Below are positions 1 to 8,974 of a DNA stretch of 64,000 bases, one piece after another. The first letter of the stretch is position 1. Every line of letters starts with the position of its first letter. A program made the position numbers and the translations under genes. A model generated the notes under the pieces. The model was not told the DNA's origin, did not search any database, and worked only from the letters and a program-made list of their open reading frames with translations. Where the stretch lies: assembly GCA_963778385.1 (NCBI GenBank), contig CAVZUA010000053.1, forward strand, positions 1 through 64,000, written 5' to 3'. This DNA is from DATARH01 sp963778385 (GTDB lineage Bacteria; Pseudomonadota; Alphaproteobacteria; ATCC43930; CGMCC-115725).

Positions 1-254
1 CTTACTGTCACATAGTCGTGGCCGTGTCCTCTGCCATCAAAGATATGAACTCCGGCGACGTTGCTTACCGCCGCCTCCTTTAACCCAAGCGCGGGGGGAA
101 ACAACATTCCTGTTGCGGCAAAGAGATACCGCCCCTTGAGCGTTGCCAGTGTGCACTTTGGCGCGCCGTCGTCGGCAAAGCCTTGCTGCATGGTGACCAG
201 TCCGACACTCGCGAGCATCCCAATACTGAAGACCCCTAGTCCTATCCGCTTCAT
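1..254 (-). CDS. secreted protein of unknown function, 3' end cut by window edge
   Basis: The start is the ATG at 252-254, preceded by a good GGAGG at about 262-268. The first 27 residues form a classic signal peptide: MKRIG, then a hydrophobic core, ending ...QQGFA before DDGAPK. The mature part has a Cys (APKCTL) and the phrase KGRYLFAATG, then VHIFDGRGHG before it runs off the window. It is probably exported to the periplasm. I do not recognise the family and the C-terminus is missing. Its real length cannot be judged. Confidence 0.65.
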   Translation of the reverse strand, partial: MKRIGLGVFSIGMLASVGLVTMQQGFADDGAPKCTLATLKGRYLFAATGMLFPPALGLKEAAVSNVAGVHIFDGRGHGHDYVTV

Positions 255-568
255 GTTCGCCTCCCTCCTTCGAACGAGTTCGCCAGCTCCGGCCCGACCG
301 TCATGAAACTGTCGACCGCGGTCGCGCTATAAGGCGGCCCTAATATCCGTTCGCTTACCTGCGTTCCCCACTCTAGGTCGGATCAAGCAAGTGCCTTTCG
401 ATGGCCGGACCTCGGCAACTAAGGGCCACTGGCGGTGTAGGAAGCTAGGAAACCGTCCTAAAATGTTCGGAAAAGTTCCAAATCCATACGAGTGACGCTA
501 GCGACTAAAGCCGTTAAGCTAATGCCGACGAGGATCCAGGCTGTTTTCAGCCGATCGGAGGCTCAGCC
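255..568. other. intergenic, divergent promoter region
   Basis: This lies between two divergently transcribed genes. I see no convincing gene in it. It must hold the promoters of the secreted protein (leftward) and the winged-helix regulator (rightward), but I could not pick out a clear -35/-10 pair or a FixK-type palindrome. Confidence 0.4.
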
Positions 569-2344
569 ATGGATCCGGGCACATCGGCCGGTACAACGCT
601 GCTTGGAAAATTCCGGTTCGACCGGCGCGGTGGCGGCCTCTTCGATCTCTGCAGCGGTGCTCGGGTGGCCATCGGGTCACGGGCGCTCGATGTTCTCGAA
701 GTATTGATCCAGCATGCCGGCGATCTCGTCTTAAAGGACGAGATCTTGAAAGCGGTCTGGCCGCGCACGACGGTTGACGACAGCAACCTGACTGTCCAGA
801 TCGCGGCGCTGCGGCGCGCCCTCGATAATGACGGGTCGGAGGGCAGCGTCATCCAGACCGTTCCCGGCCGGGGCTACCGTTTCGTGGGGAGTGCAACGGC
901 GAACGAGCCCAGACCAGCCCTCCTTCCGCCAATGCCTTTCGAAAACGGTCATGACCCCGCCGGCACACCTGTCGCTTCTGTACGGCCTATGGATCTCGTC
1001 GTACCGTCGTCAGTTACGCTACGCCGTCCAAGGCACGGTCCCCAGATCTTGTTGATAGCGGTCCTCCTGCTCGCCGGCGGAGTATCGTTCTTTTGGACAG
1101 AGAAGCTTCGGTCGTACAGCGAAGCGCCGGCTCCCCCGCCGCGCCTTTCGTTTGTCGTGCTGCCCTTCACAAATCTTAGCGACGACCGGGACCAACAATA
1201 TTTTGCTGATGGTGTCACCGATGATCTGACGACCGATCTGACTCGGATCTCGGGCAGTTTTGTAATTTCGCGCAATACTGCGTTCACCTACAAGGACAAG
1301 GCGATCAACGCAAAGCAGATCGGCCGAGAACTCGGCGTGTGCTATTTGCTAGAGGGTAGTGTCCGTCGGTCGGGTAAGCAGGTTGTTATCAATGCCCAGT
1401 TGATCGACGTGCAAACCGGTGCGCATCTCTGGGCTGATCGGTTTGAAGGCGATATAGCCGATCTCTTCACTGTGCAGAACGAGATCGCCAGCCGCATCGC
1501 CGTCGCGCTTGACCGCGCGATAGTGCGCGTTGAGGCGACTCGGCCGACCGCCAACCCCGATGCGCAGGACTACATTTTCCGGGGGCGCGCCATCGGGATA
1601 AAGCCGGCGCCGCGCGAACCCTTTGCCGAGAAGATCGACCTGTTCGAGCGCGCCCTGACGCTGGACGTGCATTCCGCCGGAGCGCAGGCCTATTTGGCCA
1701 CGACGTTGATGAACCGCGCGCTGGCTAACATCGGCGAGACGGATGCGGCGGACTACGCGCGCGCGGAGGATCTCGTTACGCAAGCCTTGGCGGCATCGCC
1801 GCGCAGCGCAATTGCGCACTACGCCAAAGGCCAATTGCGGCGCGCGCAAGGACGATTTGCGGAGGCCATTGGGGAATACGAGACGGTGCTCTCGCTTGAT
1901 CGCAACTCCACCGACGCGCTGTTTGCCCTCGGCATTGCTAAGCTTTTCGCTGGAGCGATCGACGAGACGATCCCGCTTGAAAAGCAAGTGATCCGTCTTA
2001 GCCCGCGCGATCGCCTGCTGGGATCCGTGTATGCACAGATCGGGCGGGTTCATCTGATGCAATCGCGCACCGAAGATGCGATCGTTTGGCTCGAAAAGGC
2101 CCAAGGCGACGTCCCGGGACTACCATACATTCACGCTTGGCTCGCCGCCGCCTACGGCCTCAGGGGCGAGACCGAACGCGGCGCTGGCGCGCTCGCCGAG
2201 GCGCGCAGGCTAGGTTGGTCCTTTCGGGACATCGCCCACATTCGCACCAGTGCTGCGACCATCGGCGCATCGCCGAAATACCGCGAATTGCTTGAGGCCA
2301 CGATGGTCCCCGGCTTACGCAAGGCCGGGCTACCGGAGGAATGA
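569..2344 (+). CDS. membrane-anchored winged-helix regulator with TPR repeats (CadC/ToxR-like)
   Basis: The N-terminal ~107 residues are an OmpR/PhoB-type winged helix (motifs LVLKDEILKAVWP and GRGYRFVG). A Pro-rich linker and one transmembrane segment follow at about residues 157-175. The rest is an FVVLPFTNLSDD domain, found in CadC-like regulators and associated with class III cyclases (LLEGSVRRSG, VWAD-type LWADRFEG), then TPR-like helical repeats to the C-terminus. The 591-residue length is normal for such one-component membrane regulators. They bind DNA from the membrane and sense signals through the distal part. GGAGG at 555-559 supports this ATG. The target genes and the signal cannot be told from the sequence. 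Confidence 0.85.
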   Translation: MDPGTSAGTTLLGKFRFDRRGGGLFDLCSGARVAIGSRALDVLEVLIQHAGDLVLKDEILKAVWPRTTVDDSNLTVQIAALRRALDNDGSEGSVIQTVPGRGYRFVGSATANEPRPALLPPMPFENGHDPAGTPVASVRPMDLVVPSSVTLRRPRHGPQILLIAVLLLAGGVSFFWTEKLRSYSEAPAPPPRLSFVVLPFTNLSDDRDQQYFADGVTDDLTTDLTRISGSFVISRNTAFTYKDKAINAKQIGRELGVCYLLEGSVRRSGKQVVINAQLIDVQTGAHLWADRFEGDIADLFTVQNEIASRIAVALDRAIVRVEATRPTANPDAQDYIFRGRAIGIKPAPREPFAEKIDLFERALTLDVHSAGAQAYLATTLMNRALANIGETDAADYARAEDLVTQALAASPRSAIAHYAKGQLRRAQGRFAEAIGEYETVLSLDRNSTDALFALGIAKLFAGAIDETIPLEKQVIRLSPRDRLLGSVYAQIGRVHLMQSRTEDAIVWLEKAQGDVPGLPYIHAWLAAAYGLRGETERGAGALAEARRLGWSFRDIAHIRTSAATIGASPKYRELLEATMVPGLRKAGLPEE

Positions 2345-2617
2345 GCGCCCCGCCGCGGCCGAGCCCTGATGGCCGACGCGGCGAGCGGGGCCTGGGCTGA
2401 CCCGATCAGCGACATCGACCGGGCGGAAGCGGCGGCGGCACGCTGGGACGAGGTGACTGCGGGGGCGAATCAGATCACCTGGCGGTAGACAGGCCAGCCA
2501 CTCGCTAAGGTCCTAATTGTCCCAGCCTTTCTGCCCGAGTTTTGGTCCGCCCGCTCCGAAGCTGCTACACTTCGCACGCTCGCATTGAACGCAGCGAGCA
2601 GCATCCCGTCACGGCAG
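2345..2617. other. intergenic with one tiny reading frame
   Basis: A 39-codon frame at 2369-2488 (+), beginning MADAASGAWADP, has GC-rich third positions but no convincing ribosome binding site, so I do not call it a gene. No other coding or regulatory structure was seen before the terminator at 2618. Confidence 0.3.
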
Positions 2618-2654
2618 CGCCCGGCCCTTTCCGACAGTTGGGGCCGGGCGTTTT
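2618..2654 (+). terminator. Rho-independent terminator
   Basis: A perfect 10-bp stem (CGCCCGGCCC at 2618-2627 pairing with GGGCCGGGCG at 2641-2650) is followed at once by TTTT at 2651-2654. The orientation fits termination of rightward transcription coming from the winged-helix regulator. It also separates that unit from the convergent small gene that ends at 2659. Confidence 0.8.
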
Positions 2655-2658
2655 CGCT

Positions 2659-2832
2659 TCAGTCCGGCCCGCGTCTTGGGGAAGGCCGCCGCAGCTCATC
2701 CGAAATCTGCCAACGCCTCTCATCGAGCCGCTTCTCGTCCTTGGGAGGCTCGCGCTGTTCGCGCTCGCGTTTCAGTTCCTCCATGCGTGCTCGGATTGCG
2801 GCGAAATCGTCAGCCGCGCGAGGCCGTCTCAT
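2659..2832 (-). CDS. small highly charged conserved protein
   Basis: A 57-residue protein starting MRRPRAADDFAAIRARM, rich in Arg, Glu and Asp, with a predicted helical, coiled-coil-like middle (MEELKREREQRE). I chose the internal ATG at 2830-2832 because GGGAGGA sits just upstream of it. The frame is open further upstream but that part looks non-coding. Similar short charged proteins are common hypothetical proteins in Bradyrhizobium-like genomes. There is no signal peptide or membrane segment, and the function is unknown. Confidence 0.6.
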   Translation of the reverse strand: MRRPRAADDFAAIRARMEELKREREQREPPKDEKRLDERRWQISDELRRPSPRRGPD

Positions 2833-3033
2833 CGTCTTCCTCCCGGTTGTGCGCGCGCCATACTGAGGCCGGCGTGCGTCAGCGACGTGACCCGGCCAGC
2901 ATGCTCGCATTAGTTTGGACAAAGGCCATCGATAATATCGCGCTTTGTCGCAACTCGACTTTGTTCAGGCCCGTATCAGGGGCCGGAACTCGACGAACTA
3001 GTGCGTCGAGCGTTACTTCCAAGGAGCACGGTC

Positions 3034-3407
3034 ATGGCCCAACCCACGAACTGGAGCCTTGCAGGCTCAGGAATCTTTGTGCGGTACTCGGTCGCCGGTC
3101 CGCACATGCATTTTCAGCACGGTACGGTGATCCGCGATTTCTCGGGCACCAGATCACTGTAAACGAAGTGCCGGCCCTCGGGACGCTGGCGAGCGTCACG
3201 CTCTCTATTGTTCCCGATAGCGGTTCGAGCACATTCACGCTCTTTCTGCCGCGCGTGAACCTGCCAGACCCGCCGGCCTTGCCCGTTGCGGTGCCGGTTA
3301 CCACTGAGGGCGTCACAGCGAACCATCATACCTCGATCGCCCCGCAGACCCTGCATGGACAGCTGGACTTCTACACCGTCACTGTGCTGCACGGCACGGC
3401 CAGCTAG
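3034..3407 (+). pseudogene. conserved small protein, interrupted by one frameshift
   Basis: The gene starts with MAQPTNWSLAGSGIFVRYS after AAGGAG at 3021-3026 and reads cleanly to ...GTVIRDF, where it goes out of frame near 3140. The other frame continues with LGHQITVNEVPALGTL and ends ...TVTVLHGTAS at 3407. One extra base in the T run (GATTT) would restore a single protein of about 124 residues. It is therefore either a recent pseudogene or a homopolymer sequencing error. The protein is beta-rich, has no signal peptide, and its function is unknown. A strong hairpin follows the stop. Confidence 0.65.
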
Positions 3408-3416
3408 ATAACGGAA

Positions 3417-3448
3417 CCGGCGCTGGCGTTCCAAGAGGCCAGCGCCGG
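3417..3448. terminator. hairpin behind the frameshifted gene
   Basis: A perfect 11-bp stem (CCGGCGCTGGC / GCCAGCGCCGG) with a 10-base loop sits 10 bp after the stop codon at 3407. No T run follows on either strand, so it is a terminator-like or mRNA-stabilising hairpin rather than a textbook intrinsic terminator. Confidence 0.55.
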
Positions 3449-3649
3449 CCTCCGCCATCCAGCGTATGTGCAGTTAGTTGCCCCCGAGTGGGCGTCCAAC
3501 CCTACGGTGGTTTGACGCGAGCAACACCATCTATCGGCGCTCAGGGGACCTGCCGTAAGTCCTCAGCGAGCCGCCTTTCACCGAGAACAGACATTGATCT
3601 CTCTGATTCCCAGCAAACTCTGCCGTTGCCTTCCGACCGTATAGGTCTG

Positions 3650-5205
3650 CTAGCTGCTCCTGATCGTGATGTCCTCGAACGGCGCCGTATAGGGGAAGCC
3701 GGCGATCCGGCCGAAGGACGACTTCGCCGACCCGCGGGCCGACGCCGTTGAGGAACGCGAGCTGCCAGATCGGCGCGAAGATCGCCTTCTCGTGCACCAG
3801 CCGCTGCATCTTTTCGAGGATCGCGGCCCGCTTCTTCGGGTCGAGTTCGTCGGCCTGCAGCGGGAAGAGTGCGTCGATGTCGGGATAGCTGCCATAGACG
3901 TTGGCGCCGCCCGAGACAACGAACGAGGCAAGCCGCGTCGCGGCGTTGCCGAACGCGCCGCTCGCCGCGCGCAGGATGCCCGCGTGTATACTTCTTGCTG
4001 GCATAAGCCGCGGCAAAACCGGCGCGCTCGATCGGCTGCAGCTTGCAGCGAATGCCGACCTCCTGCAAATTGTTCACCGCCACTTCGCCGATGTTGGAGT
4101 ACGAGCTGTCGCAGTAGAACAGTCCTGCGTCGAAGCCATTGGGAAAACCCGGCTTCGGCCAACAGTTTCTTCGCCTTGTGCCGGATCGTAAACCGCGGCC
4201 GGCGGCTGCCAGTAATATTCGAAGCTAGTCGGGAATGATGCTGTTGGTGATCTTGCAGCCGCCGAGGAACAGCGCCTGGTTCATCCCCTCGCGATCGAGT
4301 GCGAGGTTGGCGGCCTGCCGCACGCGCAGATCATGCCATGGCGATTTCGGGTCCCACTGCTCGGGGAAGTAGATCCAGTTCGGTGCCTGCAGGACGATCG
4401 ACTTGATGCCGAGCCCGGGCATGCGTCTGCAGGTCCTCGGCAAGCTCGCCTCGGATCGAATAGGCGATGTCGAACTCGCCGCGCCTTCAACCCGGCGAGC
4501 CGGGTCGACTCGTCGGGGATCGACTTCATCACCACCCGCTTGACGGCCGGCGCTCTTGCGCCAATACCCCTCGAACGCCTCGAGCACCAGCTCGATCCCG
4601 GGCGCTGAACGACACGAATTTATAGGGACCGGCGCCGATCGGGTGCTTCAGGAAGCCGTCGTCACCGACTTTTTCGACATATTTCTTGGGAACGACCCAT
4701 CCGGCGCCGCTGGCGGTCGAATAGAAGGTCAGAAAGTCCGGCCACGGCTTTTTGAGCTTGAAGCGGACGCGTCGAGCATCAGGGCCTCGATCGTCGCCAC
4801 CTGATCCTTGATCAGTTTGCTAGGACGGCGCCGCGATAGCGCTCGAACGAGAACTTGACGTCCTCCGCGGTCACCGTCTCGCCATTGTGGAATCTGACGC
4901 CATCACGCAGCACGAATTCGTAGGCTGAGGCCGTCCTCGGACGTGGACCACGACTCCGCGAGGCATGGCGCCTGCAAGTTGCCTGGCATCGGCTTCACCA
5001 TGGCGTCGTGCAGCGCATAAAGCACCATGAAGGGGGTGATCAGCGCCTGCGTGTCGGCGGGATCGAACCAGGTCGGCGCGAGCGAGACGTGGATGGCCCA
5101 AGTCAATTGGTCTTGTGGAGCGGCGGCGGCAACCGCTGGCCACGGAAGAGCCGCCTGCGCCGCCCCCATCGCGGTAAGCGCCAGCACATCACGGCGAGTG
5201 TGCAT
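3650..5205 (-). pseudogene. decayed ABC transporter substrate-binding protein (peptide/opine type, SBP family 5)
   Basis: Reading leftward from ATG 5205, the product begins MHTRRDVLALTAMGAAQAA, a twin-arginine-like signal. It continues with SBP-5 hallmarks: TWFDPADTQAL, an AESW-type segment, DGVRFHNGETVTAEDVKF, HPIGAGPYKF, LRVRQAANLALDREGMNQ and, near the end, RAAILEKMQRLVHEKA. The pieces are spread over all three frames with at least six frameshifts, so no full protein can be made. Intact relatives bind peptides or similar solutes in the periplasm and feed a Dpp/Opp-type permease. No permease or ATPase genes lie next to it, which suggests an already dismantled operon. Confidence 0.8.
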
Positions 5206-5545
5206 GTCAGCGGACGAGCCGCGCCCCGCAGCGCGGCGACTAAAAATCACCATTAAACGCTCCCTGAAACATGTCTTTTGTAAGCTTTGTGTCAGGATAT
5301 GGCGCCGTTGGCGAAAAATCTCATCCGAAATTAGGCAATCCCAATCTCAAGAGTGTCCAAGTTGTGGCGGCCCGCCGCCTTGGCAGTGACCGCTTCCGGC
5401 GCATCCTCGTTCATTGCAACGTGGCGCAACTAGGCGACGACAAATCGCCTTAAATTTCAGTTCGTTGTACCTCTTGTGCTCGTTGCCACGTTGCGCCACA
5501 TTGCACCATACTGCGACGAATTTAGTATGGTAAGGAGTAGGGCTG
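5206..5545. other. intergenic region before the integrase
   Basis: No gene was seen. The stretch carries the inverted repeat described separately and is more AT-rich than its neighbours, as expected for an integrase promoter or att/arm region. I looked for a tRNA, the usual integrase target, and found none. Confidence 0.4.
5416..5504. repeat. imperfect inverted repeat upstream of the integrase
   Basis: GCAACGTGGCGCAAC at 5416-5430 and GTTGCGCCACATTGC at 5490-5504 are reverse complements over 15 bases with one mismatch, 59 bp apart. The second arm lies about 40 bp in front of the integrase start. Possible roles are integrase or excisionase arm sites, an autoregulatory operator, or part of an attachment site. 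The sequence alone does not decide. Confidence 0.5.
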
Positions 5546-6799
5546 GTGGCACGACCGTATCACCGGTTGAAGGACGGCATGCTCAGACGACTGGGGCCGG
5601 GCCGCCACGCTGATGGCGCTGGCCTCTATCTCGTGGTCGGCGCAAGCGGATCGCGCTCCTGGATCTTCCGATACCGGGTGCATGGCCGGCTGCACGATTA
5701 CGGTCTTGGTCCGCTGCGCGACGTCACCCTGGCAATGGCGCGGGCGAAATCGCTCGACTGCCGGCGCGCTCGCCTTGCTGGTATCGATCCGATTAATGAA
5801 CGCCGGGAACGGCGACAACAGGAGAAGCTTGAGATCGCCCGGGCGATCACCTTTGCCCAGGCGGCCGAGCAATTCATCACCGCCAACCGCGCCGGCTGGC
5901 GCAATCACCGGAGCGAGGAGCAGTGGCGGCAAACCCTGGCTGCCTATGTGCTACCGGTCATTGGCGGGCTCTCCGTTGCGGCGATCGACACGACACTCGT
6001 CCTCAAGGTGCTGGAGCCGATCTGGGCGACCAAGACCCAGACTGCCACCCGCGTGCGCGGCCGGATCGATGCCATCCTCAACTGGGCGGCGACGCGCGGC
6101 TACCGTCAGGGCGAGAGCCCGGCGCGGTGGAAAGGGCATCTCGAAAACCTGCTGCCAAAGCCCGCCAAGGTGCACACAATCGAAAACCACCCGGCCCTGG
6201 TCCATGGCGAGGTCGGCGCCTTTATGGCGGAACTGCGACAACAGGCCGGCATGCCGGCACGTGTTCTCGAATTTGCCATCCTGACCGCGGCCCGGACCAA
6301 TGAGGCAATCGGCGCCCGGTGGGCAGAGATCGACCTCACTGAGCGGGTATGGACGGTGCCAAAGGAGAGGATGAAGGCGCACCGCGAGCACAAGGTGCCG
6401 CTTTCCGACCCGGCGCTGGCGATCCTGACAGCGGTGGCGCCGCTCAGACACAACGGTTTTGTGTTCCCCGGCACGCGGCCCCAGCGCCCGGTCGGGTCGA
6501 GCGCGCTAAAGCAGGTCCTGCGGCGGATGCGTCGGGACGGCGTGACTGCGCACGGGTTTCGGTCGAGCTTTCGCGACTTCGCCGCGGAACGCACCGTCTT
6601 TCCGGCTGAGATCGCCGAATTGAGCCTCGCCCACACCGTCGGCACTGCGGTCGAGCGCGCCTATCGGCGCAGCGACCTGTTCGACAAACGGCGAAAACTG
6701 ATGGACGCGTGGGGCGGTTATTGTGCCGTCGCGGCCAATAGCGGCGAGGTGGTGCCGCTGCGCCGGCGACGGGAAGCCCAGGTCGAGGCGGCATCGTGA
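5546..6799 (+). CDS. tyrosine-type integrase (P4-like)
   Basis: A 417-residue phage/island integrase with an N-terminal DUF4102-type arm-binding domain (LKDGMLRRLG, GAGLYLVV, YGLGPLRDVTLA), a core-binding domain and a C-terminal catalytic domain. The active-site residues are visible: Arg250 in TAARTNEA, His336 and Arg339 in HGFRSSFRD, His363 in LAHTVG, and the nucleophile Tyr373 in AYRRSD. The start is GTG at 5546 with AAGGAG at 5532-5537. It is full length and looks active. No excisionase, phage structural gene or adjacent tRNA is present, so the element it served is unclear. The decayed gene upstream may mark an old island boundary. Confidence 0.93.
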   Translation: MARPYHRLKDGMLRRLGPGRHADGAGLYLVVGASGSRSWIFRYRVHGRLHDYGLGPLRDVTLAMARAKSLDCRRARLAGIDPINERRERRQQEKLEIARAITFAQAAEQFITANRAGWRNHRSEEQWRQTLAAYVLPVIGGLSVAAIDTTLVLKVLEPIWATKTQTATRVRGRIDAILNWAATRGYRQGESPARWKGHLENLLPKPAKVHTIENHPALVHGEVGAFMAELRQQAGMPARVLEFAILTAARTNEAIGARWAEIDLTERVWTVPKERMKAHREHKVPLSDPALAILTAVAPLRHNGFVFPGTRPQRPVGSSALKQVLRRMRRDGVTAHGFRSSFRDFAAERTVFPAEIAELSLAHTVGTAVERAYRRSDLFDKRRKLMDAWGGYCAVAANSGEVVPLRRRREAQVEAAS

Positions 6800-7083
6800 C
6801 GGACGAAGTGCCGCGATCATGAGCGCGCGCCGCTGCTGACCGGTCCGGCCCAGCAACCGCCGAAGGAGCCGCATTCCTGACAGCTGCTCGAAGAGGAGCT
6901 ATATCGGCTTGATTTAAGGCCTTTGCCGGTAGCCCTTACGACGGGCACACCGTCGCCGCGACACTGGGTCGGGCGAAGCGCGCACGACGACCACGATTAG
7001 AGGCCTTCAACGGGGGTCGATCACCGGCTGGCCAGCGTTACCGACAAGCGGAACGCGTGCTTTTATTGCCGACGCGATCGCGG
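6800..7083. other. intergenic between integrase and sulP
   Basis: Convergent spacing of 284 bp. A short open stretch around 6885-6990 (+), reading LLEEELYRLDLRPLP, has no start signal. I see nothing else I can name. Confidence 0.3.
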
Positions 7084-8790
7084 TCACCCAGCGTCTAGGC
7101 TCTCTTGCCAGGTGCGTACGCCGTCGGTCACGCGTTCGAAAAAATTGCCCTGACCGACTGCTGTCTCTATGCCTCCGAGCCGCATCCGCTCTCGCACCTC
7201 GTCGCGCACGCGGGCGAAAGCCAGGGTGATGCCTCGGCCTTGCAACTCCTCGACGGCGTTCAGCAGCGCGTCGCCGGCGGTGGTGTCGATGAAATTCACG
7301 GCTTCTGCATCCACGAGCACATGTTTCGCCGGCGGGCGGCTCGCGGCCAGCGCAGTCTTCAGCTCCTCGTCGAGCCGACCGATGCTGGCAAAGAACAGGT
7401 CGCCACCCGGGCGCCAGATCAGCAGCCCCGGGAATGTGCGCGCCTCGGGGTGAAGCCGGACATCGCGATAGGCCTCCTCCCCCTGCAACTGGCCTAGCAC
7501 TGCTCCCTTCGGGTGGCTGGTCCGATAGATCAACAACAGCAGCGACACCGCAACCCCGAGGGCGATGCCGTGCAGGACCCCCAACGTCAGTTCTCCGGCG
7601 ACGACAGAGGCGGCTATGGCGAACTCCCAACGACTGCGGGCAAACAGCTCACCCAGGTAACCGGGCTTGGAGAGATGAAGCATTGCGGCGATGACGATGG
7701 CGGCGAGCGCCGGGTGCGACATGTCCCGGAACAATGGCGTCAATAAAACCAGAGTGAGGAAGCAAAAGGCTGCGGCGACAATGTTGGCGAGCTGGGTGCG
7801 AGCGCCAGCAGCCATCGCAACGGAGGTCTTGGACAGGCTGCCGACGACGAGGAAGCCGCCAAAAAGACCGCTCAGGATATTGGCGGGCCCGTGGGCAACA
7901 AGCTCCTGGTTGGGATCAATGTTCCCGCCGCCCTGCATGGCCGCGGCTTTTGCCGCACCGAGCGCCTCGGCATAGCCGACCAGAACGATGGCGAGCGCTC
8001 CCGGTACAAGTTCCCACAGTCTTGCAGGATCGAGGTCAGGCAGTACGAAGCGAGGCAGGCCGGACGGAAGGTCGCCGACGACGCTTATACCAGCGGCTTC
8101 GCCGCCAAACAGGCCGACGAGGATCGTGGCCACGACGGCGACGGCCAGGGCGGCGGGTAGGCGGGGCACAAAGCGCCGCAGCAATAGCATCGCCGAGAGG
8201 CTGAGCAGGCCGGTCAGCAAAGGGGCCAGTGTGGCGTCCGCCATATGCCGCAGCACGAAGCTGATTTTCTCGAAGAAATTGCCGGACGTGCCTTCGATGC
8301 CCAGCAGATGCGGTACCTGGCCGATGATGGTGACGCACACTAGGCCTTCAATGAACCCGCGCATCACCGGCGTGGGGATAAAGGCGGCGACCCAGCCCAT
8401 GCGCAGTACGCCGAAGAGCAGAAAGATGGCGCCGATCAAGATTGCAAGGGTGGAGGTCAGCGCATTGAAGTCTGCCGTTCCCTGTACCGCGATAGCACCG
8501 ATAGTCAGCGCCGAGATCAGTCCCGTCGCAGTGTCCGGGCCGACGACTAACAGGCGCGAGGTACCGAGCAGCGCGTAGGCGATCAATGGCGGGACGATTG
8601 TGTAGAGGCCCATGATCGGTGGCACGCCGACGATCCCGGCATAGGCCATGCCCTCCGGCACCATGACAGCCCAGACCGCGAGGCCGGCGAGGACATCCGG
8701 CAACAGCCAATCGCGACGGTAGGCTGGAAGCCATCCGAGGACCGGCAGCAGGCGTTGTGCGGTGGAGGCAGGGCCCGCCGAGAGGGGCAT
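7084..8790 (-). CDS. SulP-family anion transporter with STAS domain
   Basis: A 568-residue inner-membrane transporter. About the first 430 residues are a SulP membrane domain with many hydrophobic segments and the family motif around WAVMVPEGMAYA and LYTIVPPLIAYALLG. A cytoplasmic STAS domain follows from about residue 440 to the end (RPGGDLFFASIGRL, VLVDAEAVNFIDTTA). Relatives move sulfate, bicarbonate or dicarboxylates, often with Na+ or H+. The substrate here is not evident. AGGAAAGAG precedes the start. It is transcribed away from the divergent antiporter at 8975, and a near-FixK palindrome lies between the two. Confidence 0.9.
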   Translation of the reverse strand: MPLSAGPASTAQRLLPVLGWLPAYRRDWLLPDVLAGLAVWAVMVPEGMAYAGIVGVPPIMGLYTIVPPLIAYALLGTSRLLVVGPDTATGLISALTIGAIAVQGTADFNALTSTLAILIGAIFLLFGVLRMGWVAAFIPTPVMRGFIEGLVCVTIIGQVPHLLGIEGTSGNFFEKISFVLRHMADATLAPLLTGLLSLSAMLLLRRFVPRLPAALAVAVVATILVGLFGGEAAGISVVGDLPSGLPRFVLPDLDPARLWELVPGALAIVLVGYAEALGAAKAAAMQGGGNIDPNQELVAHGPANILSGLFGGFLVVGSLSKTSVAMAAGARTQLANIVAAAFCFLTLVLLTPLFRDMSHPALAAIVIAAMLHLSKPGYLGELFARSRWEFAIAASVVAGELTLGVLHGIALGVAVSLLLLIYRTSHPKGAVLGQLQGEEAYRDVRLHPEARTFPGLLIWRPGGDLFFASIGRLDEELKTALAASRPPAKHVLVDAEAVNFIDTTAGDALLNAVEELQGRGITLAFARVRDEVRERMRLGGIETAVGQGNFFERVTDGVRTWQESLDAG

Positions 8791-8895
8791 AGCTGGTCTC
8801 TTTCCTGAAGCAGAAGCCCGCTCCCCTGTCCAGGAAACTTACTCGGACAAGCTGCTTAGCGCAGCACTTCCGGTAACCCCATCAGCCAAGCCAAG

Positions 8896-8909
8896 CTGAT
8901 CCAGATCAA
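8896..8909. promoter_or_regulatory. FixK/FNR-like palindrome (one mismatch)
   Basis: CTGATCCAGATCAA matches TTGAT-N4-ATCAA except at the first base. Its centre is about 72 bp before the antiporter start at 8975, and about 112 bp before the sulP start on the other strand. Spacing favours the antiporter. Confidence 0.5.
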
Positions 8910-8974
8910 GGCGTGAGGTCGCAATCGGCTCCAGTTAGAAAACTTGCAACGCCTTTAGGAGCGACAGGCGTCCG

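Noticed and set aside
2341..2400. ATGA-overlapping mini-ORF after the winged-helix regulator
   Set aside because: Only 19 codons, no conservation hint.
5206..5545. tRNA or attachment site next to the integrase
   Set aside because: No cloverleaf-like sequence or CCA-type 3' end could be found; only the inverted repeat stands out.
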